Shown in pieces: positions 56,117-64,000 of a DNA stretch of 64,000 nucleotides. The stretch comes from an uncultured Alphaproteobacteria bacterium (lineage in GTDB: Bacteria; Pseudomonadota; Alphaproteobacteria; UBA8366; GCA-2717185): assembly GCA_943788635.1 (NCBI GenBank), contig CALSRA010000029.1, positions 1 through 64,000 of the forward strand. Direction: 5' to 3'. Position numbers and translations under genes: made by a program. The number at the start of each line of letters is the position of its first letter. Position 1 is the first letter of the stretch. The notes under the pieces were generated by a model, which saw only the letters and a program-made list of their open reading frames with translations, was not told the DNA's origin and did not search any database.

Positions 56117-57057
56117 TGGTGCTGAACCGACGCATCATCGTGACGGTACTCGTGCTGATCGCCCTCGCCCTGTTGCCGGTCTTGCTGGGCGGCGCACCGT
56201 TTTATATCGGCGTCGTGGCCCGGGCGATGATCCTCGCCATCGCCGCGATCAGCCTGAACCTGATCCTTGGATACGGCAACATGTTCAGCTTCGGGCATGC
56301 TGTCTATATCGGGATCGGCGCCTATACCGTCGGCATATTTGCGCATTACGACATTTTCAACGGATTCATCCAATGGCCCGTCGGGCTCGCCGTATCCGCC
56401 TTGATCGCGCTTCTGTTCGGCGCGATTTCACTGCGGACCAAGGGCGTCTATTTCATCATGATCACGATGGCGCTGGCGCAGATGATGTATTTCCTGGGCC
56501 TTAGCCTGGACAAATACGGCGCCGATGACGGGCTGGTTATCTACACCCGCAGCGAATTCGCAGGGCTGATCGATCTGGAAGACCACGTCACCCTGTATTA
56601 TGTGGTTTTCGGGTTCCTGCTGCTGACGGTTCTTGGCATGGCGCGGCTGATCAATTCACGGTTCGGGCTGGTGATCCGTGCGACCAAGTTCAACGAAGCG
56701 CGCATGCGGGCATTGGGGTTCCCGGTCGGACGCTACAAGCTGACCGCCTTCGTTCTTGCGGGAACGATATGTGGCCTGGCGGGTCTGCTGCTCGGCAACT
56801 TCACCAATTTCGTCAACCCGGACATGATGCACTGGACGCGCTCGGGCGAGCTGATCTTCATGGTCGTTCTGGGCGGCATGGGTTCGGTCTTTGGCCCGAT
56901 CTTCGGCGCCATCACCTTTCTGCTGCTGGAAGAATTTCTGTCCGACCTGACCGAGCATTGGCAGATCGTTTTCGGACCGTTCCTGATCCTGGTCGTGCTG
57001 TTTGCGCGCGGGGGAATCGATGGCTTGCTGGGACGGAAGGACCGGTCCGATGACTGA
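56116..57057 (+). CDS. ABC transporter permease, LivM type
   Basis: A 313-residue inner-membrane permease: LILAIAAISLNLILGYGNMFSFGHAVYIGIGAYTVGIF, LRTKGVYFIMITMALAQMMYFLG and SGELIFMVVLGGMGSVFGPIFGAITFLLLEEFLS are LivM hallmarks. ATG 56116 lies in the TGATG overlap with the LivH gene. A longer frame open from 55360 is an antiphase shadow and not used. Its end overlaps the LivG start by 8 bp. Confidence 0.93.
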   Translation: MVLNRRIIVTVLVLIALALLPVLLGGAPFYIGVVARAMILAIAAISLNLILGYGNMFSFGHAVYIGIGAYTVGIFAHYDIFNGFIQWPVGLAVSALIALLFGAISLRTKGVYFIMITMALAQMMYFLGLSLDKYGADDGLVIYTRSEFAGLIDLEDHVTLYYVVFGFLLLTVLGMARLINSRFGLVIRATKFNEARMRALGFPVGRYKLTAFVLAGTICGLAGLLLGNFTNFVNPDMMHWTRSGELIFMVVLGGMGSVFGPIFGAITFLLLEEFLSDLTEHWQIVFGPFLILVVLFARGGIDGLLGRKDRSDD

Positions 57058-57799
57058 GCCCCTGCTGCAAGTGGACTCGCTGATCAAACGCTTCGGCGGG
57101 CTGGTCGCAACCGACCAACTGTCGCTCGATATCCTGCCCGGGGAAGTGCACGCGGTGATCGGCCCCAACGGCGCTGGCAAGACCACGTTCATCGCCCAGC
57201 TTGCGGGGGAACTCCGCCCCGACGCCGGGACGATCCATTTCAAGGGCCGGAATATTACGCGGCTTGACCCCGCGCAACGATCACAACGCGGGCTGGCGCG
57301 ATCATTCCAGATCACCAGCATATTTTCCGGCCTGACCGTAGAGGACAATGTCGCTCTGGCGGTTCAGGCACATGCCGGTCACAGTTTTCGCTTCTGGCGC
57401 GACGCGCGCGTCGACCCGTCGCTGCGGGAGCCCGCCGCAGCAACGCTGCAACGGGTTGGTCTTGGCAATCGCCGGGACGGACTGGCCGGCAACCTTGCCC
57501 ATGGCGAACAGCGGCAGCTCGAACTGGCGATGGCGCTGGCCACCGAACCGTCCCTGCTGTTGCTGGACGAACCGGCGGCGGGCATGGGTGCCGATGAAAC
57601 CGAACGCATGGTCGGGTTGCTGCAGGCGTTGAAGGGAACGGTTGCGATCCTTCTGGTCGAACACGACATGAATGCCGTCTTCGCGCTGGCCGATCGGATT
57701 TCCGTACTGGTGAACGGATCCTGCATCGCAACCGGAACGCCCGAAGCCATTCGCAACGACGACGACGTTCGCCGCGCCTATCTGGGCGAGGACGCCTGA
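57050..57799 (+). CDS. ABC transporter ATPase, LivG type
   Basis: A 249-residue ATP-binding subunit. Walker A is GPNGAGKTTFI. The Q-loop region GLARSFQITSIFSGLTVEDNVALA is LivG-like. The signature AHGEQRQLELAMALA replaces the usual LS-x-GEQ with LAHGEQ. Walker B is LLLLDEPAAGMG and the switch His is in LLVEHDMN. It pairs with the LivF-type ATPase, whose start overlaps its stop (TGATG). Confidence 0.93.
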   Translation: MTEPLLQVDSLIKRFGGLVATDQLSLDILPGEVHAVIGPNGAGKTTFIAQLAGELRPDAGTIHFKGRNITRLDPAQRSQRGLARSFQITSIFSGLTVEDNVALAVQAHAGHSFRFWRDARVDPSLREPAAATLQRVGLGNRRDGLAGNLAHGEQRQLELAMALATEPSLLLLDEPAAGMGADETERMVGLLQALKGTVAILLVEHDMNAVFALADRISVLVNGSCIATGTPEAIRNDDDVRRAYLGEDA

Positions 57800-58500
57800 T
57801 GCTGGACATTTCAGGTATCGAGACGTTTTACGGCGAAAGTCAGATTCTTTTTGGTGTCACGCTTCAGGTGAAGGCGGGACAGGTCGTCACCCTGCTGGGT
57901 CGCAATGGCATGGGGAAAACGACAACCGTGAATGCCATCATGGGCCTGAAAGAACCTAGCGGCGGAAGCATCCGGTTTCGCAAACTGGCCCTGCGAGGCC
58001 TGCCCAGCCACGCCATCGCGCAGCACGGCATCGCCCTGGTTCCGGAAGGCCGGCAGATTTTCCCCAACCTCACGGTATACGAAAACCTTGTCGCGACAGC
58101 CGCAAACCGCCGGAACGCCAGCCGCCCGTGGACACTGGAACGGATTTTCGAAATGTTCCCGTCGCTTGAATCACGGCGCAGCAACCGGGGGGATTCATTA
58201 TCCGGCGGCGAACAACAGATGCTTGCGATTGGCCGGGCATTGATGACCAACCCCGAACTCCTGATCCTGGATGAGGCAACGGAAGGTCTGGCACCAATGA
58301 TCCGGTCGGAAATTTGGCGCTGCCTGGAAATGCTGAAAGCCGAAGGACTGGCCATCCTGCTGATCGACAAGAACCTGGAGGCGCTGACCCGCATCGGCGA
58401 CTGGCACTATATTATGGAGAAAGGGCGCATCGCCTGGTCCGGCGACAGCACGGCACTGGCCGCTGACCCCGAAATCAGGGTCCGCTACCTCGGCGTTTGA
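57799..58500 (+). CDS. ABC transporter ATPase, LivF type
   Basis: A 233-residue second ATP-binding subunit. Walker A is GRNGMGKTT, HGIALVPEGRQIFPNLTVYENLV is the LivF hallmark, the signature is LSGGEQQMLAIGRAL, and Walker B is LLILDEATEGLAP. The switch position reads LLIDKNLEAL, with Lys where LivF often has Gln and most ABC ATPases have His. It is the last gene of the operon. Convergent with the aspartoacylase-like gene 19 bp beyond. Confidence 0.93.
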   Translation: MLDISGIETFYGESQILFGVTLQVKAGQVVTLLGRNGMGKTTTVNAIMGLKEPSGGSIRFRKLALRGLPSHAIAQHGIALVPEGRQIFPNLTVYENLVATAANRRNASRPWTLERIFEMFPSLESRRSNRGDSLSGGEQQMLAIGRALMTNPELLILDEATEGLAPMIRSEIWRCLEMLKAEGLAILLIDKNLEALTRIGDWHYIMEKGRIAWSGDSTALAADPEIRVRYLGV

Positions 58501-58519
58501 TTTGGCAAGGATAGCTGCT

Positions 58520-59566
58520 CTAAAGGATTTCATCCTCGTCGAACATCGCATCCCCGCCAATTTCCTCCTCAATCGTATCCTGCGCTTCACCGGGCACCGC
58601 AGCCTTTGGCAATTGTGCAACATGGAACAGGGCGTCACCCTGGTTAACGACAGGAAGGTTGGTTCGCCCGATAATCAGCCCGGGCATGGTCGCCTTCACC
58701 TCGGTTTCCTGCTCCCCGAAGGGATCAGAAATCATGCCCAGAACATCATCGCTCTCCACAAATTCGCCAATCGTACGCGTCGCACGCAGAAGGCCGCCCT
58801 CCGGCGCGCGCAGCCACATGCTTTTCTTCGAAACAGGCGTATTGCTCGCACTGGCTTCTATCTTTCGGGACCCGGTCATGCCCAGATGCTTCATCACCAT
58901 AAGCACCCCCTTCACCCCGACACGGACCGCGAATTCGTCGAAGCGTAGACCTTCGCCAGCTTCGTATAGCAGCATCGGCACGCCCTCCTTGCTGGCGGCG
59001 TCACGCAAGGAACCTTCCCGCAGTGCCGATTGCAGGATGATCGGCGCGCTAAACACATGTGCCAGTTCAAGCGCCTTTGCATCGCCGGCACTCACCCGGA
59101 TCTGAGGCAGGTTCACCCGACCGGCGGCGGCCGAATGCAGGTCGATGCCATAATCGCATTGTTTGACCACATCATTCAGGAAACGGTGCGCCAGTTGACT
59201 TCCCAGCGACCCCTTGTCGCTGCCGGGAAACGACCGGTTCAGGTCGCGCCGATCAGGAAGATAACGGCTGTGGTTTATGAATCCGAACGCGTTGACGATC
59301 GGGATCAGCAGTACCGTACCCGCCAGGCGTCGCAAGGCCGGGACCCGCATCAGTCGGCGGACGATTTCGACACCGATAATTTCGTCCCCATGCACTGCCG
59401 CACTAACGAATATGGTTGGCCCTTCTCGGCGGCCATGCACGACATGCACCGGGAGCGTCATCGGCGTGTGGTTCGACAAAACACTCAAAGGAAGATCGAC
59501 CGTTACCCGTTCGCCGGCGGCAATCCGGGTCGACCCCAATTGAAATGAAGACCTGCGAGGGGGCAT
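58520..59566 (-). CDS. Succinylglutamate desuccinylase / aspartoacylase-family zinc hydrolase
   Basis: A 348-residue carboxypeptidase-like zinc hydrolase of the AstE/AspA family. Zinc ligands are in VSAAVHGDEIIG (His, Glu) and GIDLHSAAAG (His). INHSRYLPDRRDLNRSFPGS binds substrate carboxylate, and MLLYEAGEGLRFDE supplies the catalytic Glu. The C-terminal domain (residues ~260-330, MWLRAPEGGLLRATRTIGEFV) is a biotinyl-lipoyl-like barrel typical of the group. The gene starts within the rimK stop codon (TAATG), so it is translationally coupled to rimK; it may remove or process glutamyl tails, though that is inference. Confidence 0.9.
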   Translation of the reverse strand: MPPRRSSFQLGSTRIAAGERVTVDLPLSVLSNHTPMTLPVHVVHGRREGPTIFVSAAVHGDEIIGVEIVRRLMRVPALRRLAGTVLLIPIVNAFGFINHSRYLPDRRDLNRSFPGSDKGSLGSQLAHRFLNDVVKQCDYGIDLHSAAAGRVNLPQIRVSAGDAKALELAHVFSAPIILQSALREGSLRDAASKEGVPMLLYEAGEGLRFDEFAVRVGVKGVLMVMKHLGMTGSRKIEASASNTPVSKKSMWLRAPEGGLLRATRTIGEFVESDDVLGMISDPFGEQETEVKATMPGLIIGRTNLPVVNQGDALFHVAQLPKAAVPGEAQDTIEEEIGGDAMFDEDEIL

Positions 59567-60474
59567 TAACGCCGTCGTCCCTTGGTGTGCGTACGGCCCG
59601 GCTTGGCATTCTTTTCAATGAACTCCACAATCTTGCCCGCGACGTCGATACCGGTCGCTTTTTCGACACCTTCCAGGCCCGGCGATGAATTCACTTCCAT
59701 CACAACCGGTCCATCATTCGACCGCAGCAGGTCCACACCGCAAATATTCAACCCCATGGCATTGGCTGCCTTCAGGGCCGTCGACCGTTCGATCGGCGTA
59801 ATCTTGATAGCTTCAGCCGTTCCGCCACGATGCAGGTTCGAACGGAAGTCGCCTTCCTTGCCGCGCCGGATCATTGCAGCCACAACCTTTTCACCAACGA
59901 CGAGACAACGAATGTCTTCTCCATTGGCTTCCTTGACGAACTGCTGCACCAGAATGTTGGTATTCACACCGCCGAACGCCTGAATGATACTTTCAGCCGC
60001 TCTGGGGGTTTCGCCCAGAACGACACCGATACCTTGTGTGCCTTCCAGTAGTTTGATCACCACCGGTGCGCCGCCCGCGAGCTTCAGAACTTCCGCCGCG
60101 TCGGACGTACGATGCGCAAATATCGTCACCGGCAGGCCAATGCCCTGTCTGGCCAGCAATTGCATGCTGCGCAGCTTGTCGCGGGACCGCGAAATCGCGA
60201 CCGATTCATTGGCCGGATATACACCCATCATTTCGAACTGGCGCAGAACGGCGGTCCCGAAAAATGTTACCGATGCACCGATGCGCGGGATCACCGCATC
60301 ATACCCCTTCAGGGACTCGCCCTGGTAGTGGACTTCGGGGTCGTTCGACGCGATATCGATGTAGCAGCGCAGATGGTCGATCACATCAATCTCATGGCCA
60401 CGGGACTGAGCTGCCTCAACAAGGCGTTGATGCGAGAACAGTTTCTCATTCCGGCAGAGAAGCGCAATTTTCAC
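59566..60474 (-). CDS. rimK: RimK-type alpha-L-glutamate ligase (ATP-grasp)
   Basis: A 302-residue ATP-grasp ligase that adds glutamate residues to the C terminus of ribosomal protein S6 and can make poly-alpha-glutamate. [90 protein letters not shown] and [22 protein letters not shown] match E. coli RimK over its length. The start is GTG, overlapping the upstream stop as GTGA. The basic C-terminal tail (RTHTKGRRR) extends beyond the core. Confidence 0.96.
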   Translation of the reverse strand: MKIALLCRNEKLFSHQRLVEAAQSRGHEIDVIDHLRCYIDIASNDPEVHYQGESLKGYDAVIPRIGASVTFFGTAVLRQFEMMGVYPANESVAISRSRDKLRSMQLLARQGIGLPVTIFAHRTSDAAEVLKLAGGAPVVIKLLEGTQGIGVVLGETPRAAESIIQAFGGVNTNILVQQFVKEANGEDIRCLVVGEKVVAAMIRRGKEGDFRSNLHRGGTAEAIKITPIERSTALKAANAMGLNICGVDLLRSNDGPVVMEVNSSPGLEGVEKATGIDVAGKIVEFIEKNAKPGRTHTKGRRR

Positions 60475-60992
60475 TTTGATTTTCCTTTTCGGGTAAAAAC
60501 CGTTGTCACATCAGCAAAGCTGCGACCAACAAGGAAAGAACGGTTCGGATCGATCAAAAATCGCCGCCGAATGGCTTCCCGTCCCAGTAACATTCGAAAC
60601 CCCAGGGGGTCCCGGTTCGCGAGCGTAACCTCGATCAGCCATTCGATACCGCCAAGACTGACCATGGTTTCGATTACATAGCGACACTGCTGGTGCCCTG
60701 TTGAGCTGCGCACCATCCGCTCATCCCGGATTTCAGCAATACACTCTAGTGTCGGCACTCTGCGCCGTTGTTCTGGCCTAACGGTGAAGGACACATGTGG
60801 CGCCCCGCGGTCGGAGAAGGATTGGATATCGTAAGCGTGGATCGCCGAAGTGCGCGCACCACTATCAATCTTGGCCTTGATATGATCGATGCCCAGCCCA
60901 GGCAGAGACAACCACTCGCGCCAACCGATAACCGGAAAGTCATCGAGACGCGTAATTTTATCCCGAGAAACCGGTTTAGAATCCTGTGGCAT
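60471..60992 (-). CDS. RimB-type ATP-dependent zinc protease / retropepsin-like RimK partner
   Basis: A 173-residue member of the family found next to rimK (PF05618). [34 protein letters not shown] has the D-S-G-A-R-T-S motif, which resembles the D-T-G of aspartic proteases. [26 protein letters not shown] and [36 protein letters not shown] follow. In Pseudomonas the RimB homologue changes RimK activity. It ends 4 bp inside the rimK start and begins 6 bp after the small upstream gene. Confidence 0.92.
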   Translation of the reverse strand: MPQDSKPVSRDKITRLDDFPVIGWREWLSLPGLGIDHIKAKIDSGARTSAIHAYDIQSFSDRGAPHVSFTVRPEQRRRVPTLECIAEIRDERMVRSSTGHQQCRYVIETMVSLGGIEWLIEVTLANRDPLGFRMLLGREAIRRRFLIDPNRSFLVGRSFADVTTVFTRKGKSK

Positions 60993-60998
60993 GAAACC

Positions 60999-61352
60999 CT
61001 ACTGCTTACCTTGGTTATCGTTATCTGAAGCAAATTCAGTTGCGTCCAATGCCGACATGCCGAGAACAGAAGCGAGACCGGCTTCATTGACGCGTCGATA
61101 ACTGATGAAAGTTTGCTGGCTAACAACGACACAGTAGGTTTCCATATCGACCAGCAAATAGCCTCGCTCGTAAAGCGCGCGGCGGATTGCCTCCATCTGT
61201 TCGGGCCAGACACGGCGCTGGCCGCAAAGACTCCGCAACAGTTTCATGGATATGCGAAATCGACCGCGTTTCTTGCCGCCAAATGGCTCCTCATACAAAG
61301 AAACCAAACGATCCACGGCCTCTACATAAGTCTGATCCTGAAAACCGGGCAC
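60999..61352 (-). CDS. Hypothetical protein heading the rimB-rimK operon
   Basis: A 117-residue soluble protein: VPGFQDQTYVEAVDRLVSLYEEPFGG, KLLRSLCGQRRVWPEQMEAIRRALYERGYLLVDMETYCVVVSQQTFISYRRVNE, then an acidic tail ending in SDNDNQGKQ. It has no recognised fold. GTG 61352 with AGGAG six bases upstream is chosen over ATG 61388, which lacks a ribosome site. Its position, 6 bp before rimB, suggests a role in the same system. A winged-helix-like pattern in the middle is only a guess. Confidence 0.65.
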   Translation of the reverse strand: MPGFQDQTYVEAVDRLVSLYEEPFGGKKRGRFRISMKLLRSLCGQRRVWPEQMEAIRRALYERGYLLVDMETYCVVVSQQTFISYRRVNEAGLASVLGMSALDATEFASDNDNQGKQ

Positions 61353-61480
61353 TCTGACTCTCCTAACGCCTCCGATTATCGTGATCATCTATAAACAATT
61401 TTTTTATTAAATAGCAAAGTTTATTTTGACTATATGCTATTTTTATTACTTATGCCTGACATCATTAAGGAGAATGACTC

Positions 61481-62857
61481 GTGAATTCATTGGGCATGCA
61501 GGCATCCGCCATCGTTGCTCTACTCGTCGCGAACGCGTTTTTCGTCGCGGCGGAATTCGCCCTGGTATCGGCACGTGACTTCCGGATTGAACCGAAAGCC
61601 CGGGCAGGCAATCGCGCGGCGCGGCTCGCCCTGCGGATCAAGGGTAAAATCGATGCTTATCTGGCAGCGTGCCAGTTGGGCATTACCATGGCCTCGCTGG
61701 GACTGGGCTGGCTGGGAGAACCGGCTGTAGCGGCCGTTCTCGGGCCCTTGTTGACACCGTTCGGGCTGCCAGAGGCAACCGTGCACACAATTTCTTTCCT
61801 GACCGGATTCATCATCTTTTCGTCCTTGCATATTGTTGTTGGTGAACAGGTTCCAAAAACCGTCGCCATCCGCAAAGCAGAGATGATTTCTTTGCTTTGC
61901 GCCTACCCTCTGCACTGGTTTTATCTGATAATTTTCCCGTTCAACTGGCTGCTGAATAATGCGTCCGGCGGCATCCTGTGGATGTTCAACGTCCGCGAAG
62001 CAAGCCATGCCGATGTACTGACCAGCGACGAATTACGCGGGTTGATCCACATTTCAGCCGAGCATGGCGAGGTCGCGGCGGAGCGAGCGGCAATGCTGCA
62101 TAACCTGTTTCGTTTCGACGAACGAACGATTGCACGAGTCATGATTCCACGGCAGGAATCGCAGGTTCTTCGGCTCGACGCGCCGCCTGCCCGCAACCTG
62201 AAAATTATCCGGACAAGCCAGTACTCGCGCTTCCCCGTCGTCAGAGGCGGGCTCGACAACCTGGTCGGCGTGCTGCTTGTCCATGACCTCGTCAACGCGA
62301 TGATCGACGGCACCGCGGCACCCTGGGATAATCTCGAACCTTATTGCAGGGATCCGCTCGTTGTTCCCGAAACGCTTAAAGTCACCGACTTGTTCGACAT
62401 GATGCGGGAAAAACGCGCGCACATGGCCTGTGTCGTCGACGAATACGGCTCATTCACCGGGTTGATCACCCTGGAAGACCTGCTTGAGGAAATTGTCGGC
62501 GAAATCGCGGACGAAACCGATAAGCGAGAGCAGGAATTTCCGATCAAGTGGCAGGACGATCACTGGGAAGCACATGGCCTGGCGCCGCTCAACGAACTGG
62601 AACGGGAAATCGGCTTCCAGAGTGAAGAGTTGCTGAACGTCAATACGATTTCCGGGTTCATGATGAGTTCTTTGGAACGTATGCCGGCCGCCGGCGACGT
62701 TGTCACATCGGGGGAGTTTCAGTTCGAGGTACTCGCCATGAAAGACCATCGGGTTGGAACCGTACGCATCGAAACGATTACCGATACAGATGGAGATAAC
62801 AGTACGGCAGAAGCTGAATCCGAGGTTCTAGCCCCACCCGAGGAACCGAAACCATAA
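61481..62857 (+). CDS. CorC/HlyC-family membrane protein (CNNM + CBS pair)
   Basis: A 458-residue protein of the Mg/Co efflux-associated CorC/'hemolysin' family. The CNNM (DUF21) membrane domain covers residues ~1-195 (ASAIVALLVANAFFVAAEFALVSARDFRIE, CQLGITMASLGLGWLGEPAVA, HIVVGEQVPKTVAIRKAE). A CBS pair (~215-335, MIPRQESQVLRLD, RFPVVRGGLDNLVGVLLVHDLV, VVDEYGSFTGLITLEDLLEEIVGEI) and a C-terminal CorC_HlyC domain (~345-435) follow. The start is GTG with AAGGAG upstream. The AT-rich ~90 bp before it probably hold its promoter, divergent from the rim operon. Confidence 0.94.
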   Translation: MNSLGMQASAIVALLVANAFFVAAEFALVSARDFRIEPKARAGNRAARLALRIKGKIDAYLAACQLGITMASLGLGWLGEPAVAAVLGPLLTPFGLPEATVHTISFLTGFIIFSSLHIVVGEQVPKTVAIRKAEMISLLCAYPLHWFYLIIFPFNWLLNNASGGILWMFNVREASHADVLTSDELRGLIHISAEHGEVAAERAAMLHNLFRFDERTIARVMIPRQESQVLRLDAPPARNLKIIRTSQYSRFPVVRGGLDNLVGVLLVHDLVNAMIDGTAAPWDNLEPYCRDPLVVPETLKVTDLFDMMREKRAHMACVVDEYGSFTGLITLEDLLEEIVGEIADETDKREQEFPIKWQDDHWEAHGLAPLNELEREIGFQSEELLNVNTISGFMMSSLERMPAAGDVVTSGEFQFEVLAMKDHRVGTVRIETITDTDGDNSTAEAESEVLAPPEEPKP

Positions 62858-62910
62858 CGCCGCTTGAAATGAAGTACGGGACTCGAGATGACAGCGACCA
62901 GGCGACGAAC

Positions 62911-64000
62911 CTATGCGGCACCGTCGCGGCGAAGCCCCACCGCGCCGCGCAGATCCGCCCCGGAGAGATCAGCCTCTCGCAGGTCCGTTCCGCCCAGCAT
63001 TGCATCTGTCAGAATGGCGCGGGACAGGTCACTGCCCTTCAGACTGGCATCCGTCAAATCGGCGCCGGTGAAATTGGCCGCAACAAGATCCGCGCCGAGG
63101 AACTGCGCACTGACCAGCCGTGCATGCTGTATGTTCGTCGACCATTCCCGCCCGATTGCCCCCTCCATCGGCACCGGACCAAGACGCGCACCGGTAAGGT
63201 TCGCGCCGGTCAGGTTGGCGCGCGTCATCCCCGCGCCGCGCAGGTCGGCATAGCTGAGGTCAGCCCCCCGCAGATCGCAATAACTGAGATCAGCCATGAT
63301 CAGATGCGCCCGCTCGAAATGACAGTCGCGGAAATTGCTATAGGAGAGATTGGCCATCGATAGATTGACCGAACTGAAATCCTGTTCGGTCAGGACATAG
63401 CGCGACAACTCGACACGCGCTCCGACATCGCCCTTGCTGGTCACCCAGGCATGGTGTTCCTTCAGCAGATGCGGCAGGTCCCCATCGAGGTCATTCAGGG
63501 ATTTCGGGAAAGTGGCTAGTGAAATATCGGTCTGAGAAAAATCAACACCGTCAAGAACGGCGCAAACCAGATCTGCCCCGGTCAGGTTGGTTTGATTCAG
63601 CCTCGCGCCCGTCAATACAGCGCCATGCAGGACCACGTCGGTCATATTGGCACCGCTGAGGTCGCAGCGCTCCATGTTGGCCCCCGTGAGGATTGACGCC
63701 GTCATATCCGCCCGCTCCAGATTGACCCCCGAAAGGTTCGCATCGGTCATATCCGTTTCAATAATCAGTGCATCGCCCATTTTGGCATGGCTCAGGTCCG
63801 ATCCGGTGAGGATCGCAGCGGCAAGGTCCGTTACAGACTTCTTTTCCCGTACCGTTTTCAGTTCACCGTGACTGTCCCGGTTGTACAGGCGGCCGGCCCG
63901 AAGGTCTGCCTCCACAAGGCTGGCATGCGCCAGGTTGGTACTTCGCATGCTGGAACCACGCAGGTCGGCCTGATCCAGAACTGCGTTGCTGAGATCGGCA
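62911..64000 (-). CDS. Pentapeptide-repeat protein, 5' end off window
   Basis: The minus-strand frame is open to the right edge and continues beyond it; an internal Met lies at 63948. At least 363 residues are visible, made of A(D/N)LXX five-residue repeats (ADLRGSSMRSTNLAHASLVE, ADMTASILTGANMERC, ADLSYCDLRGADLSYADLRG), the right-handed quadrilateral beta-helix. A non-repeat helical insert (about 63400-63530: LNDLDGDLPHLLKEHHAWVTSKGDVGA) splits two repeat blocks. Some relatives mimic DNA and protect gyrase; most have unknown roles. It converges with the CorC gene. Confidence 0.9.
   Translation of the reverse strand, partial: ADLSNAVLDQADLRGSSMRSTNLAHASLVEADLRAGRLYNRDSHGELKTVREKKSVTDLAAAILTGSDLSHAKMGDALIIETDMTDANLSGVNLERADMTASILTGANMERCDLSGANMTDVVLHGAVLTGARLNQTNLTGADLVCAVLDGVDFSQTDISLATFPKSLNDLDGDLPHLLKEHHAWVTSKGDVGARVELSRYVLTEQDFSSVNLSMANLSYSNFRDCHFERAHLIMADLSYCDLRGADLSYADLRGAGMTRANLTGANLTGARLGPVPMEGAIGREWSTNIQHARLVSAQFLGADLVAANFTGADLTDASLKGSDLSRAILTDAMLGGTDLREADLSGADLRGAVGLRRDGAA

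Overview
The window is GC-rich chromosomal DNA, about 60-65 % GC by eye, with short AT-rich islands. Gene content points to an alphaproteobacterium, probably of the Rhodospirillales type: a ~1,600-residue NAD-glutamate dehydrogenase, AtuA-family proteins, LivHMGF-type transport, a truncated haemoglobin, RimB/RimK, and many enolase-superfamily, GMC and LLM catabolic enzymes. This placement is an inference from gene families; no rRNA or tRNA gene was seen to confirm it.

Layout. 1-3.9 kb: a frameshifted long-form CapD/WbpM-type nucleotide-sugar dehydratase cut by the left edge, purH, and a YbjQ-family protein. 3.9-11 kb: the giant glutamate dehydrogenase, a receiver-only response regulator, a small Cys4 protein, a parvulin, and a divergent small heat-shock gene whose upstream DNA carries an FNR/FixK-type box and a long inverted repeat. 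11-13 kb: an Asp/Glu-racemase-superfamily protein convergent with a mandelate-racemase-family enzyme. 13.1-15.7 kb: a Cys-rich tandem-repeat exported protein and a cytochrome P460-like haem domain lie on either side of a decayed, left-truncated IS1380-family element, and may be halves of one gene. 15.7-26 kb: a Sel1 protein, an AtuA pair, a flavin disulfide reductase, PepN, a 2-hydroxyacid dehydrogenase, a glyoxalase-fold protein, a DMT transporter and a metallo-hydrolase.

26.2-28.9 kb is an AT-rich accessory island: an unknown protein and a DUF2971 gene cleanly interrupted by a 1,216-bp IS3-family element with a 3-bp target duplication. Removing the element and one GTT restores a 217-codon frame. 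29-35 kb: a CoA-transferase, an orphan Mla-like ATPase, a metallo-beta-lactamase-fold protein with a degenerate metal motif, and katG. 35-53 kb is catabolic and stress-related: a divergent IlvD/Edd dehydratase, HIT, cupin, one intact and one heavily frameshifted GMC oxidoreductase, an SbtA bicarbonate transporter with a PII-like partner, amidohydrolase, aldo-keto reductase, a second enolase-superfamily enzyme, truncated haemoglobin, LLM monooxygenase, MsrA, Tag glycosylase (flanked by 10-bp-period repeats) and a gamma-glutamyltransferase-like enzyme. 53.9-58.5 kb: a five-gene branched-chain-amino-acid-type ABC operon. 58.5-61.4 kb: a tightly coupled operon of an unknown protein, RimB-type protease, RimK and an AstE/aspartoacylase-like hydrolase, a likely addition-and-removal module for protein tails. 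61.5-64 kb: a CorC/HlyC membrane protein and a pentapeptide-repeat protein running off the right edge.

The most notable points are the split repeat/P460 locus, the RimB-RimK-AstE cassette, the SbtA/PII-like pair, the exact IS3 insertion, the FNR-type hsp20 promoter, and eight single-base indels confined to one GMC gene. The last could be assembly error rather than biology.
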